Source: Ulva prolifera
Lineage: Eukaryota; Chlorophyta; Ulvophyceae; Ulvales; Ulvaceae
Direction of reading: 5' to 3'
NCBI GenBank assembly: GCA_023078555.1
Contig: CM041199.1
Span: 3,220,513-3,284,512 of the forward strand
Length of the DNA: 64,000 nucleotides
Of the stretch, positions 35,637 to 47,162 are shown one piece after another (positions within the stretch are counted from its first letter, which is position 1; every line of letters begins with the position of its first letter). The translations under genes and the position numbers were made by a program. The notes under the pieces are model-generated. The model was not told where the DNA came from. It was given only the letters and a program-made list of their open reading frames with translations, and ran no database searches.

Positions 35637-36690
35637 GACACCCACACACGCACGCACAGACCCCACGACCCACACACAATAACACAACGGTGCGGTGCGG
35701 CGTGGGCCGGCGAGGCTGCGCGGCGGTGTGCCGGGCTGGCGTGGTGTGCTGTGGCTCGGTGGGGTGGGGGTGGGTCTTGGGGCTAGGGCGGCCCCCAGCA
35801 ATCGGGCGGCCATGATGGGCGGCCTCAGGCAGCAGTGTGTTGGGTTTGGCCCTGTCGTACGGCGGCGGGCGTTGTGGTGTGGGTGGTTGTGATGTTGTGT
35901 GTCGCCGGTGGGGTCTGTGCGTGCGTGTGTGGGTTCGGGTTTGTGGGTGTGTGGGTGTGTGGGTGTGTGCTTGGCGGTCTGCGGATCTGTGTCTTTTGAT
36001 GCGCCGGTGGTGGGTCTCCTGGGCGTGGTGGGTGTCGCGTGCGTGCGTGTCTGTGTGTTTGCTTCGTCTGTTTGCTTCTGTCGCGGTGCTGCCCGCCTTG
36101 CTGCGTTTGTCCTTGTAACACAATAACACAACCCCCAACGCCGCAACGCCCGCAGCTGCACGACAGGGCCGCGCCCAACACACCGCTGCCCGAGGCCGCC
36201 CATCCTGGCCGCCCGATTGCCGGGGGCCGCCCCAGCCCCAAACCCCAGCCCACCCGCAGAGCCACGCCAGCCCGGCACACCGCCACGCAGCCCCGCCGGC
36301 CCACGCCGGACCGTTCCCAGGACGACGCAGCGCCCAAGCTGCCGCCGCAGCCCCTGCACATGCCAACAAAGGCATCCCGCACGCCCAGCGGACCCGGCCC
36401 AGCCGGAGTCAGCGGCCATCGGTGGGTGGCGTCAAGCGGGCGGGGCCCCCGAGGGGCATCCCACCGCTCAGGCAGGATGGCCTGTAAGCGGCGAGAGGTC
36501 ATCAGACGGGACTGTGAGCTCCGCCAAAACTGCCTTGCCCGCATGACGTGCCATCAGCGGAGCTGCGGCGCGCACCTGGCGCGCCACTGCACGACAGATC
36601 TAGAGCGTCGTCGAGAGATCGCTCATTGCGTTCTCCAGGAATCGCCGCCGAGAGGCCGCGCCAGACCCTCAAGCCACATCATCAAGCCTG
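35637..36690 (-). mobile_element. LINE-2 3' part, antisense, interrupted by a sense copy
   Basis: Reading minus, the copy starts in the C-terminal coding part. Around 36466-36550 the frame reads MARHAGKAVLAEL then SDDLSPLTGHPA and TGA. It continues through the 3' UTR and is cut at 35688/36133 by the nested copy, resuming at 35674-35637. The two halves join across the target duplication and align continuously with the UTR of other copies. The last 200 bases or so of the UTR, including the TTGTAACA end, are missing. Confidence 0.75.
35675..36132 (+). mobile_element. LINE-2 3' UTR copy nested in an antisense copy
   Basis: The element 35689-36118 (430 bp, 5'-truncated within the UTR) ends CTGCGTTTGTCCTTGTAA. 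Perfect 14-bp duplications CACAATAACACAAC lie at 35675-35688 and 36119-36132. Confidence 0.9.
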
Positions 36691-37400
36691 CCAGCCACAT
36701 TATTGTTGTGTGTACACTAGAGTGCCACATCCTACGCCTGCACCACAGTGAAGGCCTAGCACTGCATAGACTATCCATCCCTTTTGTACAGGGAAGACTG
36801 CGATAAGGCAGTTGCACTGCACAGCTAAGCAAAGCGCGCAGGTCTAGGGCAGGACGTCCCCACAGTGTTAATGAACGCAGCTACAGAACGCCTCCAATAC
36901 ATAGCCAGCATCCCGCACATCACGACCAGCAGGCTAGCCCGTGGAAGTAGCTCCATTTCTTGAAGAGTACTGCTGGTTGAACGCACGTGTCCAAAGAGGC
37001 GGAGTGACAGCTGTGGCATTCTATGAAGTTCATGCATGCAAATTGCCTCCCTGCCATCTCACGGCGGTAGTGCACGCCAAACATTAAGCATAGATCGCGC
37101 AGCGCCCTCTGCCTGCTCGTCCGTCAGGCCTATAGCTAGGAGCATGTGTGTTACAATGACCAAGTCGGAGAGGCCGGCAGCACCGCCAAGGCCGTGCACA
37201 TCCATGCTTTCTGAAGCCACGGATTGCGACGGGCGCCGACCCAACGCCGAAAACCGACCATTGCTGCAGAGCACAGCAAGATGGTCGTACACGCACGCCA
37301 GCCGCACACCTGCACATGCACCCACACTCACCCACCCATCTAGGAGCATGCATGTGTGTGTGAAAGGGGTGAAAGGGCAGTAGTATGACCGCTACACCAC

Positions 37401-37420
37401 TGGGGCCTTGCAAGGCCCCA
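37401..37420. repeat. Perfect 20-bp palindrome
   Basis: TGGGGCCTTGCAAGGCCCCA. The flanks (GACCGCTACACCAC on the left, GGTGTATCCGCC on the right) extend the fold imperfectly. The left flank reversed contains GTGGTGTAGCGGTCATA, shared with 39.2 kb. Confidence 0.85.
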
Positions 37421-37666
37421 TTGGTGTATCCGCCGTGCCACTGGAGTACTCCTAGTGTCAAGTACTACGAGTGTCAACTTGATTGAATCTGTGGGCGGAC
37501 TCGGAGGCCTGATGCTGGTCTGATTCTGGTCATGCATGAATATGGATGCCTTCATGAAGGCTGCAGGCAGGAGAACATGATGCTAGCCTGTGTGAAAGTT
37601 CACGACTGGAGAACGCCAGGTCCATGGGAGTGCAGCCGTGCATTGTAGCCATTGCATGCAGCCGTT

Positions 37667-37708
37667 GTACAGTCAGATGCGAACAGTCAGATGCGTACAG
37701 TCAGATGC
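37667..37708. repeat. 14-bp tandem repeat, three units
   Basis: GTACAGTCAGATGC, GAACAGTCAGATGC, GTACAGTCAGATGC. Confidence 0.9.
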
Positions 37709-38663
37709 AGCACATAGCTGCCACGGTGCTGTGATGTATGTGATGTAAATTACGCATTGTACAACCCAAGCGGCGACACAAACTTGCACGACGACGATAG
37801 CTACATATGTTATGAGAACTACTGGTGGTGAAGGAGTGCCGTTTCTGGAACTTCCGGCTTGAAACACATTAGCACGTACATGATCATCACGTCGAAGTGA
37901 TCTCTTCTTCTGGTGTGTTTGTCTATTCCTGTTCATTCTTCTGCAAATAGGACCTACTACCAGATGAGTCAAATGTTCTGGTGCAAACATTACACTGTCT
38001 GGCATGATCAGCCGCAGGTGTGGCCAGAGCAAACTGCATTTGCGGCTGTTCTCCTGGCAAGCCCACACATTGGCCAAACTTGTAGCGGCCCAAATACGCA
38101 CGCCCTATTAGTAGTCTGGCAGGATCAGGGCCCGCGGGGGCTTCAAGTTGCCCCGCATCACAGCGCCAAACTTGTCACTAAGCCCATGTGACGCGCGCCC
38201 ATCACTGACTGGCAGAGGGCCAGGCCTAGGGTTCTACACATGTGACACCGGTACGTGGCGCTATTATTGGCTGAGTCTAGCATGCATATCAGTGGCGAAT
38301 TGAGCCAGAGGCCGCCCGATGCGTGCACCTGCGTGCATCTGCACGTGGCATATATGGCAGACTTCGCACAGTGCTCGCCACCACACTGGCAGCTGCTGTA
38401 CAGCATGTAACGTTCTACCCACGCACTCTTGGGTCACGTCTGCGTATCCAATAGGAGCTCCTGTCTAGACAGAACTGCTGCCTTCGTGTTGTTTGAAGCA
38501 TCCGCGTCGTCTTCGCCTGTAGGCAGCCACGATCCTGGGTACCCGCGTGACTCTCCACAGTACGTGGCAGCAGTCTGAGCAGCAACAGGCCTGAGGAGGC
38601 CCGACCGGCACATCTTCTGCGGCTCTCGGCGGCGTTACTTGTTACAGTTGTCGGTGTACTACT

Positions 38664-38709
38664 AGTTGTGGTCACAAAAGAGCGAACGGGAGCAGACAAA
38701 CAGTTGTGG
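38664..38709 (-). mobile_element. LINE-1 tail micro-insertion, 30 bp, with 8-bp duplication
   Basis: The insert 38672-38701 (TCACAAAAGAGCGAACGGGA...) is the reverse of the LINE-1 3' end. AGTTGTGG flanks it at 38664-38671 and 38702-38709. Confidence 0.7.
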
Positions 38710-39213
38710 ACGTAGTGGTAATTCGCGTATCGAGCAGCTGCACCTTACTTACCAGGTGCCTTGGTCCGACACGGAGTCCGTGTCTCAATTGAGAGTTCGA
38801 GCTACTGTGGACTCTGAAGGCTCGCGGAGGAATCGACGTCTCACGGCGAGGACAGGTGCTGCGGGGTTGGAGCTGACGCCCCTGAAACCACGAAGTCATG
38901 CCCGGCGCGACGTCACGGGTGCGATCATCGCGCTGCATGCATTGCTGTTCGCGTGCGCGTCATGTATGCACACCTGTATCTGCATGTTGGTGGGAGCCAG
39001 GGAAGATGCAGCCAAGGCCTTGGAACGCTGCTGCCCACGCACAGCAGTGTGGGCACATATGTGCATGCTCCACAGATGGACGTGAATCTGTTCGGACACG
39101 GCTGTTTAAATTTTGAGCCAGCTGATGTAGCACTTGCACTTGGTGCCGTCTGCTCTGAGTCCATGTGCAAGCTTGCGCAGCCTGAGGGCACCATGGGCTT
39201 GAGCTAGCATTGC

Positions 39214-39255
39214 GGCAATCCAGTGGTGGTGTAGCGGTCATATCACTGGATTGCC
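39214..39255. repeat. Foldback hairpin, 12-bp perfect arms
   Basis: GGCAATCCAGTG and CACTGGATTGCC around an 18-base loop with GTGTAGCGGTCATA. Outer GCTTGAG/CTCAAGC extends the pairing. The TCCAGTG...CACTGGA core recurs at 48.7 kb. Confidence 0.8.
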
Positions 39256-39844
39256 TCAAGCGCCTATGTTTCTTTGACCAATTGATATTGGTTCAAACTG
39301 ACTGAGTGCTGTGTGCATACGGTGTCTGGCAGGCGGTCGCTTGATGCAGAATTTTCGTTCGCAGCCTACACAAGCTGCTGCCAGTACACGTGTTGGTACC
39401 ATACGTGCTGTGCTTGTGTCTGTGAGCCTGTTGTAGACTTGCTTACCTCATCACATCTTGTACTGCATGGTGTGACGTACATGTAGTACATGCAAAGCTG
39501 CCACCGAGTTCAGGCTGGGCAGGCTTGGGTGCTGGCTGAGATGGTCTTCTCTTGCATCAACAATTGCACTCATGATATCGTGCTGGTCTACACCATACAT
39601 GCATGTGATACATGTGTGCAGACAAGCTTTGTTCTGGGATGCATGTTCTTGGTCAACACAGGTTCGTACTCTTATGATGGCGCAGGCACCACGTGTGGTG
39701 CCCGCGGCGATACCTACGCTGCCTCCCTGACTTGGTGCTGCAATTGCAAGTCGGAGAGGCAGCGCTGCCTAGGCACCTAGGAAGCTGCCTCTCTGACAGG
39801 CAGCCTATGCAGCACCGCAACAGATACACATGCACTCGCAGTTT

Positions 39845-39911
39845 CACACAGCGCTACTGCCTTAACTTGCTTGCTTGCTTGCTTTGTGATTGTAACACAC
39901 AGCACTACGGC
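39845..39911 (+). mobile_element. LINE-2 tail micro-insertion, 35 bp
   Basis: The insert 39861-39895 ends ...GCTTTGTGATTGTAA. Flanks CACACAGCGCTACTGC (39845-39860) and CACACAGCACTACGGC (39896-39911) match at 14 of 16, which suggests an older event. Confidence 0.75.
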
Positions 39912-40169
39912 ATGCATGTTTGTTGCCGGCCTCTCCGCGGCGCCCTGGCGATGCTGCCGGCCTCTCCGCGGCCGGCTTTCGCTTTGCAACACACGGCAGT
40001 TTTGCCGGTGCACGCGGCGCGCCATGCGCGGCGGTGATTATAATCACCATAGCACAGCACTGCTAGTATACAATGTGGCCATATCGGCAGCGGCAGAAGA
40101 TTGTTGTAAACAAGGCGAGAAGGGTTCCAGACGATACTCATGACTGTGTATACATGTACATGGATGTGT

Positions 40170-40233
40170 GTTGATGTTGATTCGGATGAGATTCGGTTTC
40201 AGTGTTTGCTTTCTCCAGTTCACTCTTTTGTAA
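40170..40233 (+). mobile_element. LINE-1 3' tail fragment, 64 bp
   Basis: GATTCGGATGAGATTCGGTT followed by a copy of the tail ending CACTCTTTTGTAA matches the last bases of LINE-1 almost exactly, in plus orientation. No adjoining target duplication could be confirmed. Confidence 0.8.
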
Positions 40234-40523
40234 ATCCTGGACATGGATCGACATATCATAGCGCTTATGCAGGTAGCCCGCTACTAGCTAGTAGAAGTCC
40301 TGCAGCGAACGCTGATTCCAGCAGCGTGTGCCTGTGCCCGGGGGATCCTCCACGCGGCTCATGTCCGAACTCTTTCCCTACTAGTATCCGTCACATCGCT
40401 GAAGGATAGTTTGCGTCACATCGCTGAAGGAAGGCGCAGCGGCTGGATCAGAGCATCAGCTACACCACTGCCGGCAAGTCCACTGCTTTCTCCATCGTGA
40501 ACTATTTTCTCAGTCGTCAAGTC

Positions 40524-41801
40524 ATGCTGCCGATGGACATGAAGTATGTCATGCTGTGCCTTTACATGTGCTTGGCCCTCATCTGCACATCAACTAGAGT
40601 GCGTGGCGTACCTGCGTCAGCGGGGGTCACCCCACAGCCTCGCATCGGACGGCTTTCCACCCAGCAGCAAGATGCACTTGAGCTTGACAGCGCTTCACTC
40701 AGAGCGCCCGATGCAGACTCTCAGTCCGAACACGCCGCCGGCGCCTCTGACGCCAGACATGCATTCTCGGAGTGGGAGACAACTGACATGTACACTGTCG
40801 CGAGGCCGTATGTGATCAGCGACTCCACCATCGGCGGTCTCGCTGCACCGGAGCTTCAGGCTGAGCTGGAGGCTGAGCTTCAGGGCCAGCAGCGGGTCGT
40901 TTCGGCGGCCGCGGCGCTGCGGGGGCTACTGCATGGGCGTCTCGAGCCCAGGAAGTACCCGACCTGCTCAAGGTGCAGAATCGTGCAGTGCCGGCGCAGC
41001 CGCAGCGGGCGGAGGTGCACCGGCCACTGCCGCACCGGCACGCGGCTGCTCAACTGCAGCTCGTCCAGCATCTCCATGGCGGCGTGCGCGGTCCCCGATC
41101 CGCCGCCGACGATCGAGGAGCTACGGAGTCTGGGGCCCAGCAGAATCGATGCTATCGCGGAGTACGACACGGTGGTGGTGACCGCTGAGGCGCCGTACAT
41201 CGGCTGCGCCGACATCGCCAACCGACCCTCCTCCTGCCCGGCCCCTGGCACGCGTGCAACACTCGGCCGCTTGCCGGCAACGGTGATGTCCAGCCGCTGT
41301 ATATCGGAGTACTATCTTGCGTTCTGCGAGCCGCTACTTCCATTTGGGGTGTGCGACTGCTTGTACCGCCTGGGGTCAGCCCGCCCTGGCTCGCGCAGAG
41401 CACGATTTACGCGGCGCCCCTGCAGAACGTCCGAGCTAGCAGCGGGATCTGGTGTCGGTGGCGCTGACGGGACCCCGTCAGACGCGGACATCACGGTGCT
41501 GCCTGCCGGAAACATTACGCAGACATGGTTCTCAAATTTCACAGATCCAGGGCAGGAGCCACGGTATCAGTTCAGCTTGACCGCGTCGGTCAGGGGGACC
41601 AATGTGGATGTGTCTCTAGACATCTACCAGGGGGTAATCACGTACGCGGACTATCCGTACGGGGAAGTGTATGAAGGTCCAGAGGATGGCGAAGGATACC
41701 ATGATAATGCATATGATTACGGCTATGACTACGGTGATGAGCCTGTGCCATCCGGCGATGGTGATGTTCTTGTTAGTCCTGTAGATGGATTAGCCATCTA
41801 A
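40524..41801 (+). CDS. Secreted cysteine-rich protein, family 2 (single exon)
   Basis: 425 codons from ATG 40524; MDMKYV at 40533 is an alternative start. The N-terminus has a hydrophobic signal stretch (YVMLCLYMCLALICTS). A variable Ser/Ala-rich region follows, then LQAELEAELQ, a dense cysteine cluster (YPTCSRCRIVQC...CTGHC) and EYDTVVVTAEAPYIGCADIA. Next come CPAPGTRATL, LLPFGVCDCLY, AAGSGVGGADGTPS and WFSNFTDPGQEPRY with a possible N-glycosylation site (NFT). VDVSLDIYQGV is followed by a Tyr/Asp/Gly-rich acidic tail. Most of the length is shared with the gene at 61.1 kb. No known family recognised. Unlike its neighbours it has no introns. An extracellular structural role is inference. Confidence 0.75.
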   Translation: MLPMDMKYVMLCLYMCLALICTSTRVRGVPASAGVTPQPRIGRLSTQQQDALELDSASLRAPDADSQSEHAAGASDARHAFSEWETTDMYTVARPYVISDSTIGGLAAPELQAELEAELQGQQRVVSAAAALRGLLHGRLEPRKYPTCSRCRIVQCRRSRSGRRCTGHCRTGTRLLNCSSSSISMAACAVPDPPPTIEELRSLGPSRIDAIAEYDTVVVTAEAPYIGCADIANRPSSCPAPGTRATLGRLPATVMSSRCISEYYLAFCEPLLPFGVCDCLYRLGSARPGSRRARFTRRPCRTSELAAGSGVGGADGTPSDADITVLPAGNITQTWFSNFTDPGQEPRYQFSLTASVRGTNVDVSLDIYQGVITYADYPYGEVYEGPEDGEGYHDNAYDYGYDYGDEPVPSGDGDVLVSPVDGLAI

Positions 41802-42705
41802 ACAGTAGGACACTGTCTGGCAGATCAGAGGTTGTGGTGCGAGGCATGCAGTCAGTCTAGACCAAAGATAGTGAAATGTTTGTACAATACAGTAGAGTAA
41901 ATATGGATTCACTCAGCCGTATCCTGAGAAGGATATCAACAGGTCGGGTCGAATGTGAAGCGCTTGCCCACTTACGTCGCTTACAAATCAGCACGAGCCA
42001 CGTTCAGTGGCACGGCTAGCCGCCTACGCAATTGGACAGCTGCGAGGGCGTGGTGCGGTACATGCATCACGTGTGACAGAACGCACCGCCAGGATGTTGC
42101 AATTGGTGACCGGTATGCCAACTTGAAGCCACAAGTGCCTGTACCTGCAGCTAGGTGCAGATATCTTGCATGTACCTGCTACACCGTGTGCTGCAGTACT
42201 ACTAGTAGTGTATTGCAATATTGCACGGGAGATTGTGGTGCTGTGAAAAGCAGGACCTGCCAGCAGGACACCGCAGCAGTACATCATGCTGGCAGCATCA
42301 GGACATGCCAAAAAGCTCACGTGAGCTTTTTGGCATCTCCTCAGGCTGCAGGGCCTTGGGCACCCCAGAGGCACACTGCATGCATGTCCACAGGACATAT
42401 GCGATGATGGTTTACTAAAACTAGTAGCTGATAACAGCACACCGGCAATGTAAGGCGGTTGTTGAGATGTAGTTCCCGCATAGAGCAGGTAATCCTCAAG
42501 TTCACTCGCAATATTAATTAATTGCAAGGCAAGCTTAAGCATGCAAGCAGCTGCAGTGAGTGATGGCTGGTGGAAAATATTAACTTGCTACGGACTGTTG
42601 GTCACATCTCTATAGCCTCAGGCTAACTACAGGCTGTAGTCCTTGCGTGCCCTGCAGCTGGCGCTAATCATAAGCCTGCTATGCAGCATAGCAATCAGAT
42701 GGGTG
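41802..42705. other. Intergenic; nothing coding recognised
   Basis: Holds only the palindrome at 42305-42336. Confidence 0.4.
42305..42336. repeat. Perfect 32-bp palindrome
   Basis: ATGCCAAAAAGCTCAC and its exact reverse complement with no loop. This is the longest perfect palindrome found in the window. Confidence 0.9.
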
Positions 42706-43196
42706 CACAACTCTGCTGAACGGCTTGGGCGATGCCTTGTCCTGGGTGCGGTGCGGCGTGGGCCGGCGAGGCTGCGCGGCGGTGTGCCGGGCTGGCGTGG
42801 TATGCTGTGGCTTGGTGGGGTGGGGGTGGGTCTTGGGGCCGGGGCGGCCCCCGGCAATCGGGCGGCCATGATGGGCGGCCTCAGGCAGCAGTGTGTTGGG
42901 TTTGGCCCTGTCGTACGGCGGCGGGCGTTGTGGTGCTGGTGGTTGTGATGTTGTGTGTCGGCCATGGGGTTTGTGCGTGCGCGTGTGTGGGTTTGGGTTT
43001 GTGGGTGTGTGGGTCTGTGCGTGTGTGTGCTGGTGTGTGGGTGTGTGCTTGGCGGTCTGCGGATCTGTGCCGTTTGCTACGCCGGTGATGGGTGAGATGT
43101 TCGTGGGTGTCTTGGTGTTTGCTTCGTCTCAGGCTGCTTGCTCCTTTCGCGGTGCTGCCCGACTTGCTGCCTTTGTCCTTGTAACACAACTCTGCT
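42706..43196 (+). mobile_element. LINE-2 3' UTR copy with 12-bp target duplication
   Basis: The element 42718-43184 (467 bp) starts within the UTR (GAACGGCTTGGGCGATG) and ends CTTTGTCCTTGTAA. CACAACTCTGCT flanks it at 42706-42717 and 43185-43196 without mismatch. Confidence 0.9.
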
Positions 43197-45897
43197 CGTC
43201 GCTAATATAGTGTGCAGTCACTCAGGATCTCGACTTAATTGGACTTCAAATTCCATTGAGATCGTGGTGCTGGCGCCCATGGCCATGGCCACAGAGCTAC
43301 TTGCCTTATGCAGTGCACATGACGTGCATTTCTAGTGTGGCACATGTCTAGATCTACTAGTAGAGCACATGTCTAGAGTAGCTACATGTACTGTTGGGGT
43401 ATGCACGCGTGTATGCGAGCGATGCTGCAGCTGTACAGGCTCACTAGGTTGTCTCCAGTTAGACTAATAGAATGAAACTTTCATTGAACTGTCTAATAGA
43501 TGACAGTCTTCTCCCGTTTACTATTCTGTAACGATGGCACTACGTGCCTAGCCCACCGGGCGGGGTGCGCGCTAGGTTTCGGGATTCCGATATATGTGAT
43601 GTGGTTGCTGTAGCCTCAACAGGCCCGTCCACGGGGGCGAGGGGCTGCGGAGGTGGCATGTGGGGCCGAGGTGCTGAGATGGTGGCAGCAGGGCACTTAG
43701 GTAGCAGCAACAGCTGTTCTGAACGTTTTAGGTAGTTGTGAACGTGTGTATGCTCTGAAGAGGGCAGATGGCTGCAGGTGTTGTGGTGGGCGTGCATGCT
43801 TCGGAGTTTGAAGCCAGTGTGAGTGCATGTTTGTTGGTCCCTCGCAGTGGGAGGATAGCCTGGCTCTAGAAGTGCAAGCTTCATTTGTAGCAACTTGTGC
43901 TGTGTTGCTCTATGTTGTGGTGCCCATTGAGTTCCTAGCAAAGGACAGATGGTGTGGGCCAGAGTGTGCAAGCTTCTGTTGCGATAACTTGAGTTCTTCT
44001 GTGATCAGATGACATCTGTCCATGTGCAGAGAATGCAGGCCTGAATGTGCATGCCTCAAGCACCGCAGTGCTGCTGCTTGTGTGACATTGTGTTGTTTTT
44101 GCTATTCCATCGTTCCATGCTTCGAGTGGTCTGCTTGCTTTGCTATCAGAAGGCCAGCGCCAATTGTGCTACCGAAACGACTGGCCAGATCTATGTCGTG
44201 AGGGGCTGCAGCAGGCTGTGGTGCTGAACAGACTGTAAGTGCTGTCACGGAGCGGCTCAGTGAAATAGCGGATTGTGGCCATCGGCAGACAGTGCATGCT
44301 GTGCGATGCAGCAAAATGTGCAGTCGAGAGTTTATTTGTCAGTTGTCGAGGGCTTGTGCTGCAGTGTGCGCAGCGGTAGTGCATCTTCGCAACAGCGACG
44401 GTACATGCCGCTGGAATAGCAACGCAGCATGTCGCTTCTCCAGCTATATGTGAGCTACAGAACGGTACATGTGTTGAGCGAACAATCGATGATGTGTTAA
44501 CGTTGCATCCGGCGTGCTTGGTAGCTGGTACGTACTGCTTGGTAGCTGTCCCAGCGTATACGCTGGGACAGCACGTCATGCTGCTGTGCAAGCAGCCGAG
44601 CAGAGCAAACGCCATAGTCTAATGCGGTGACATGAGCCTCGTTGCCTTTCTCCAGAGATCTCTGCGAGTGTATAGACAGCGAAGCGGTGCACAGCAAAGG
44701 AGAGTGGCCAGGCGTCGCGGGCACTACAGAGCTGTTGCATCATTGACAGCTCTGCGTGGAACATACTGTTGTGACACTATGCTCGATGCAGCATGGCCAT
44801 ACGATCGACAGGGCCGCAAGAAGCAAGAGTGTGATTTGTGACAGCATACCCGGACCATCAGTCCGAAGATGGCTACCAATCGAACTTCATCGGAGGCAGA
44901 CCAGGGCAGGCAGTCGCAGCATATACGGCTGCTTGAGACGATATCAATCCTCTGCAAGCTGTGCGCGGTTGGATTCGCACACAGCAGGCATTCAGCACGG
45001 CTCACAGCTCGCACAGAGCATCGTCGACTACAGAAACAGAGGATGCAGCCAGCGAAATGATCAACGCATGCAGCGGGAACGCCGCTTGTAAACTACAGAA
45101 TCTCGGCATCTACATGTGCAGCTGCAAAGTTTGTCTGATCGGTGAAAGCAACCGTCCGTGCCAAGTCTGCTCGGCAGCCGGTACGCCGGGACATGAACGG
45201 GCTGCACCGCTGTCCTGCTGGGACGGCATATCGAAGCATGCAGCAAAATTAATTGTGTACCTGTTTCCGGCTGTGTCGCCGCACGTCCGCACGCTGCAGG
45301 TTTCGCGCGGACCTGTGAAGGTCGGTGCCGGGACCATGCCGGAACGATTGATCGAATATTCCGGAACAGTTGACCATGTACGCGGTCGACGCGGCGCCAG
45401 GGGGCGATCGCTACACTAAAAACGCGTGGAATCGGTGGCGAGGGGGGCGATCCGACACGTCGGGAGGGGGCGGAGCCTCTAAGGCCCGGTGGGCAATAAC
45501 TGCTTACTTCTGAACAGCGAATCACCACCGCGTCAGGCCGTGCCCCGGGTGTGAACAACTCCGTATCCACCGTGGTGACCGCGTTCCACGCTGCTGCAAC
45601 GAAGGTGTGAAGTACACGCTGGCCAGTTGTATTCACGAGCGGCTGCAGCCACGCACACTTACGACACAATCCCGCAACGCCTGCTCTAGTATCATACCAT
45701 AGACATACATATATGATTTTGTTGGTGAAACATTCGTCGTCCGTGAGTTTACTTATGGCGCATTGACGTCTTCGTCGTGTCCCTGCGTAAGCCGTCATTG
45801 CGAAGCCAGGTTTTCGCAAGCTGGCGAATCATGCCGCATTTTCTGCTGTAGCAGGTGTAAGCTTTGGTGGTTCCGGAGGTGCCAGCTGGCCGGCGCC
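43197..45897. other. No gene supported
   Basis: A LINE-1-like tail remnant (TCTCCCGTTTACTATTCTGTAAC) lies near 43510-43532. The rest shows no recognisable exon or repeat apart from the palindrome at 44545. Confidence 0.35.
44545..44572. repeat. Perfect 28-bp palindrome
   Basis: GCTGTCCCAGCGTA and its exact reverse complement without a loop. Confidence 0.9.
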
Positions 45898-46083
45898 ATG
45901 AGTGGAAACGACGCCGCGAAACAGCGCGAGGATGACCCGCAGCAGCACGGCGTGAAGCATGCGACACGTTGTCTCCAAGGAAAGACACCGATGATATTGT
46001 TGGCATCCTTCTGGCTGCTCAACCTGGTGCGCAACCGGCATCACTCCGCAATCTCTCGTCCAGACCTAGATATTGTCTTGTAG
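45898..46083 (+). pseudogene. Fragment of the 49.8-52.5 kb membrane-protein family
   Basis: A 61-codon frame from ATG 45898 to TAG 46083. Its middle (GVKHATRCLQGKTPMILLAS, then FWLLNLVRN) aligns with VGHDVQQAKERFLGNTLLVV and LWLFNVVRI of the second exon at 50.7-51.2 kb. Flanking exons are not visible. Confidence 0.35.
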
Positions 46084-47162
46084 CTCGCATGGCTCACCCC
46101 AGCATGGGCAAGTTCAACAGCAGAACTGCTACGCACACTGCCATTAGAAAGGCTACCTGGTGCTTTGGCTGTCCCTTTGCTCTATTCGCAGGGACTTTGT
46201 AGAGTTTGCTCGAAGGTCGACCGACGCTGGAATGCTGTACTTGGGATAGCACACAAGTAACATGGAAAGAGCAACGACTTTGGGTTTCAACCCATATTCC
46301 TGAAGAGGTTTTTTGTCTTACCGGCTGATTGGTGTATTGTGCGGGTTTGCGTGTGTTCCTGGGCGACTGTGACAGCGTGCCAGCTGGAGATGCTGGCTGT
46401 TGATGTGATCGAGCGCTGGTCCAGAAAAATTAATCAACACATCAACCTGTTTCGTCCGGTGTCCGTCTTCTTTGATCAATGCCTGCATTGTCGTGCCGTT
46501 GAAGCGCCTGCACTTGTCGCGCACAGGCGCTTCCTCGCAGCAAAAACCGTCTCAGATTTGCTATACACATGTGGTCGGAGTCTTTCCTGCAGCTGCATTG
46601 TCAATGTTTGTCCATTGGTGAGTACTCACGTGGTTCTCCACAATGAATGTGGCCATCGACGTAGGTGCAATCCAAGCGACCAGCGCGGAACACCACTGCC
46701 GACGTCGAGGATCCTGAGACGTACTTCCTCAGGCGAACTTCCTCAGGCGAAGTCATTGTCTGTTCGTTAACTCTTCTGTAACATCCATGCAGCACCTGCT
46801 CTGGCTGATCACCCGAAATGTGACTGCTGGCACAAATTTCACAACTCAGCACGCCCGGGCTATAGCTATATAATATATTGCCATATCATATGGTATACCA
46901 GTGATATCGATGATATGAAATATCGATATTCCTGCATATCATGCAGTACATGTTCTGATCTGTTACCCGTGATAGGGAAAACGGGTGTGCCCGCATGTGC
47001 AACGACACACTCCGCATGCATTGCATGAAGGTACAGTATTTACCTCACCAGTACTGCCCAGTACGTGGTGACCATGAGCCTGAGTCGATGGCCACACCGT
47101 TGCCGCCAGTCGGTGCCGCCACGCGCAAGGGGCAGACGCACGGGCTCATGGTGGGGCAGATA
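46084..47162. other. No gene supported
   Basis: Contains a tandem pair CTTCCTCAGGCGAA at 46723 and 46738. Just after it is a LINE-1-like tail remnant (TGTTCGTTAACTCTTCTGTAAC, 46761-46782) that may be linked to that duplication. An AT-rich patch of small palindromes follows at 46.87-46.93 kb. Confidence 0.35.

Larger units (their letters stand above)
36691..40160. other. No gene supported; scattered short repeats
   Basis: Apart from the repeats listed separately, this 3.4 kb has no recognisable exon. Possible degraded antisense tails lie near 37148-37185 (TTACAATGACCAAG...GGCAGCACCG), and a GC-rich tail-like piece ends ...TTTGCAACACAC near 39995. Confidence 0.35.

Noticed and set aside
35620-36806. 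Several 200-260 codon frames on both strands, rich in Pro/His/Thr or Gly/Val/Cys
   Set aside because: They span nested LINE-2 UTR copies; the same frames reappear at every UTR copy and follow its low-complexity GTGT/CACA sequence.
39214-39300. A tRNA gene starting GGTGTAGCGGTC and ending GGTTCAAAC
   Set aside because: No acceptor stem or anticodon stem closes; the hairpin explanation accounts for the conserved part.
40158-40248. ACATGGAT pair as target duplication of the 40.2 kb LINE-1 tail
   Set aside because: The words are not adjacent to the tail ends, and an 8-base match at this distance can be chance.
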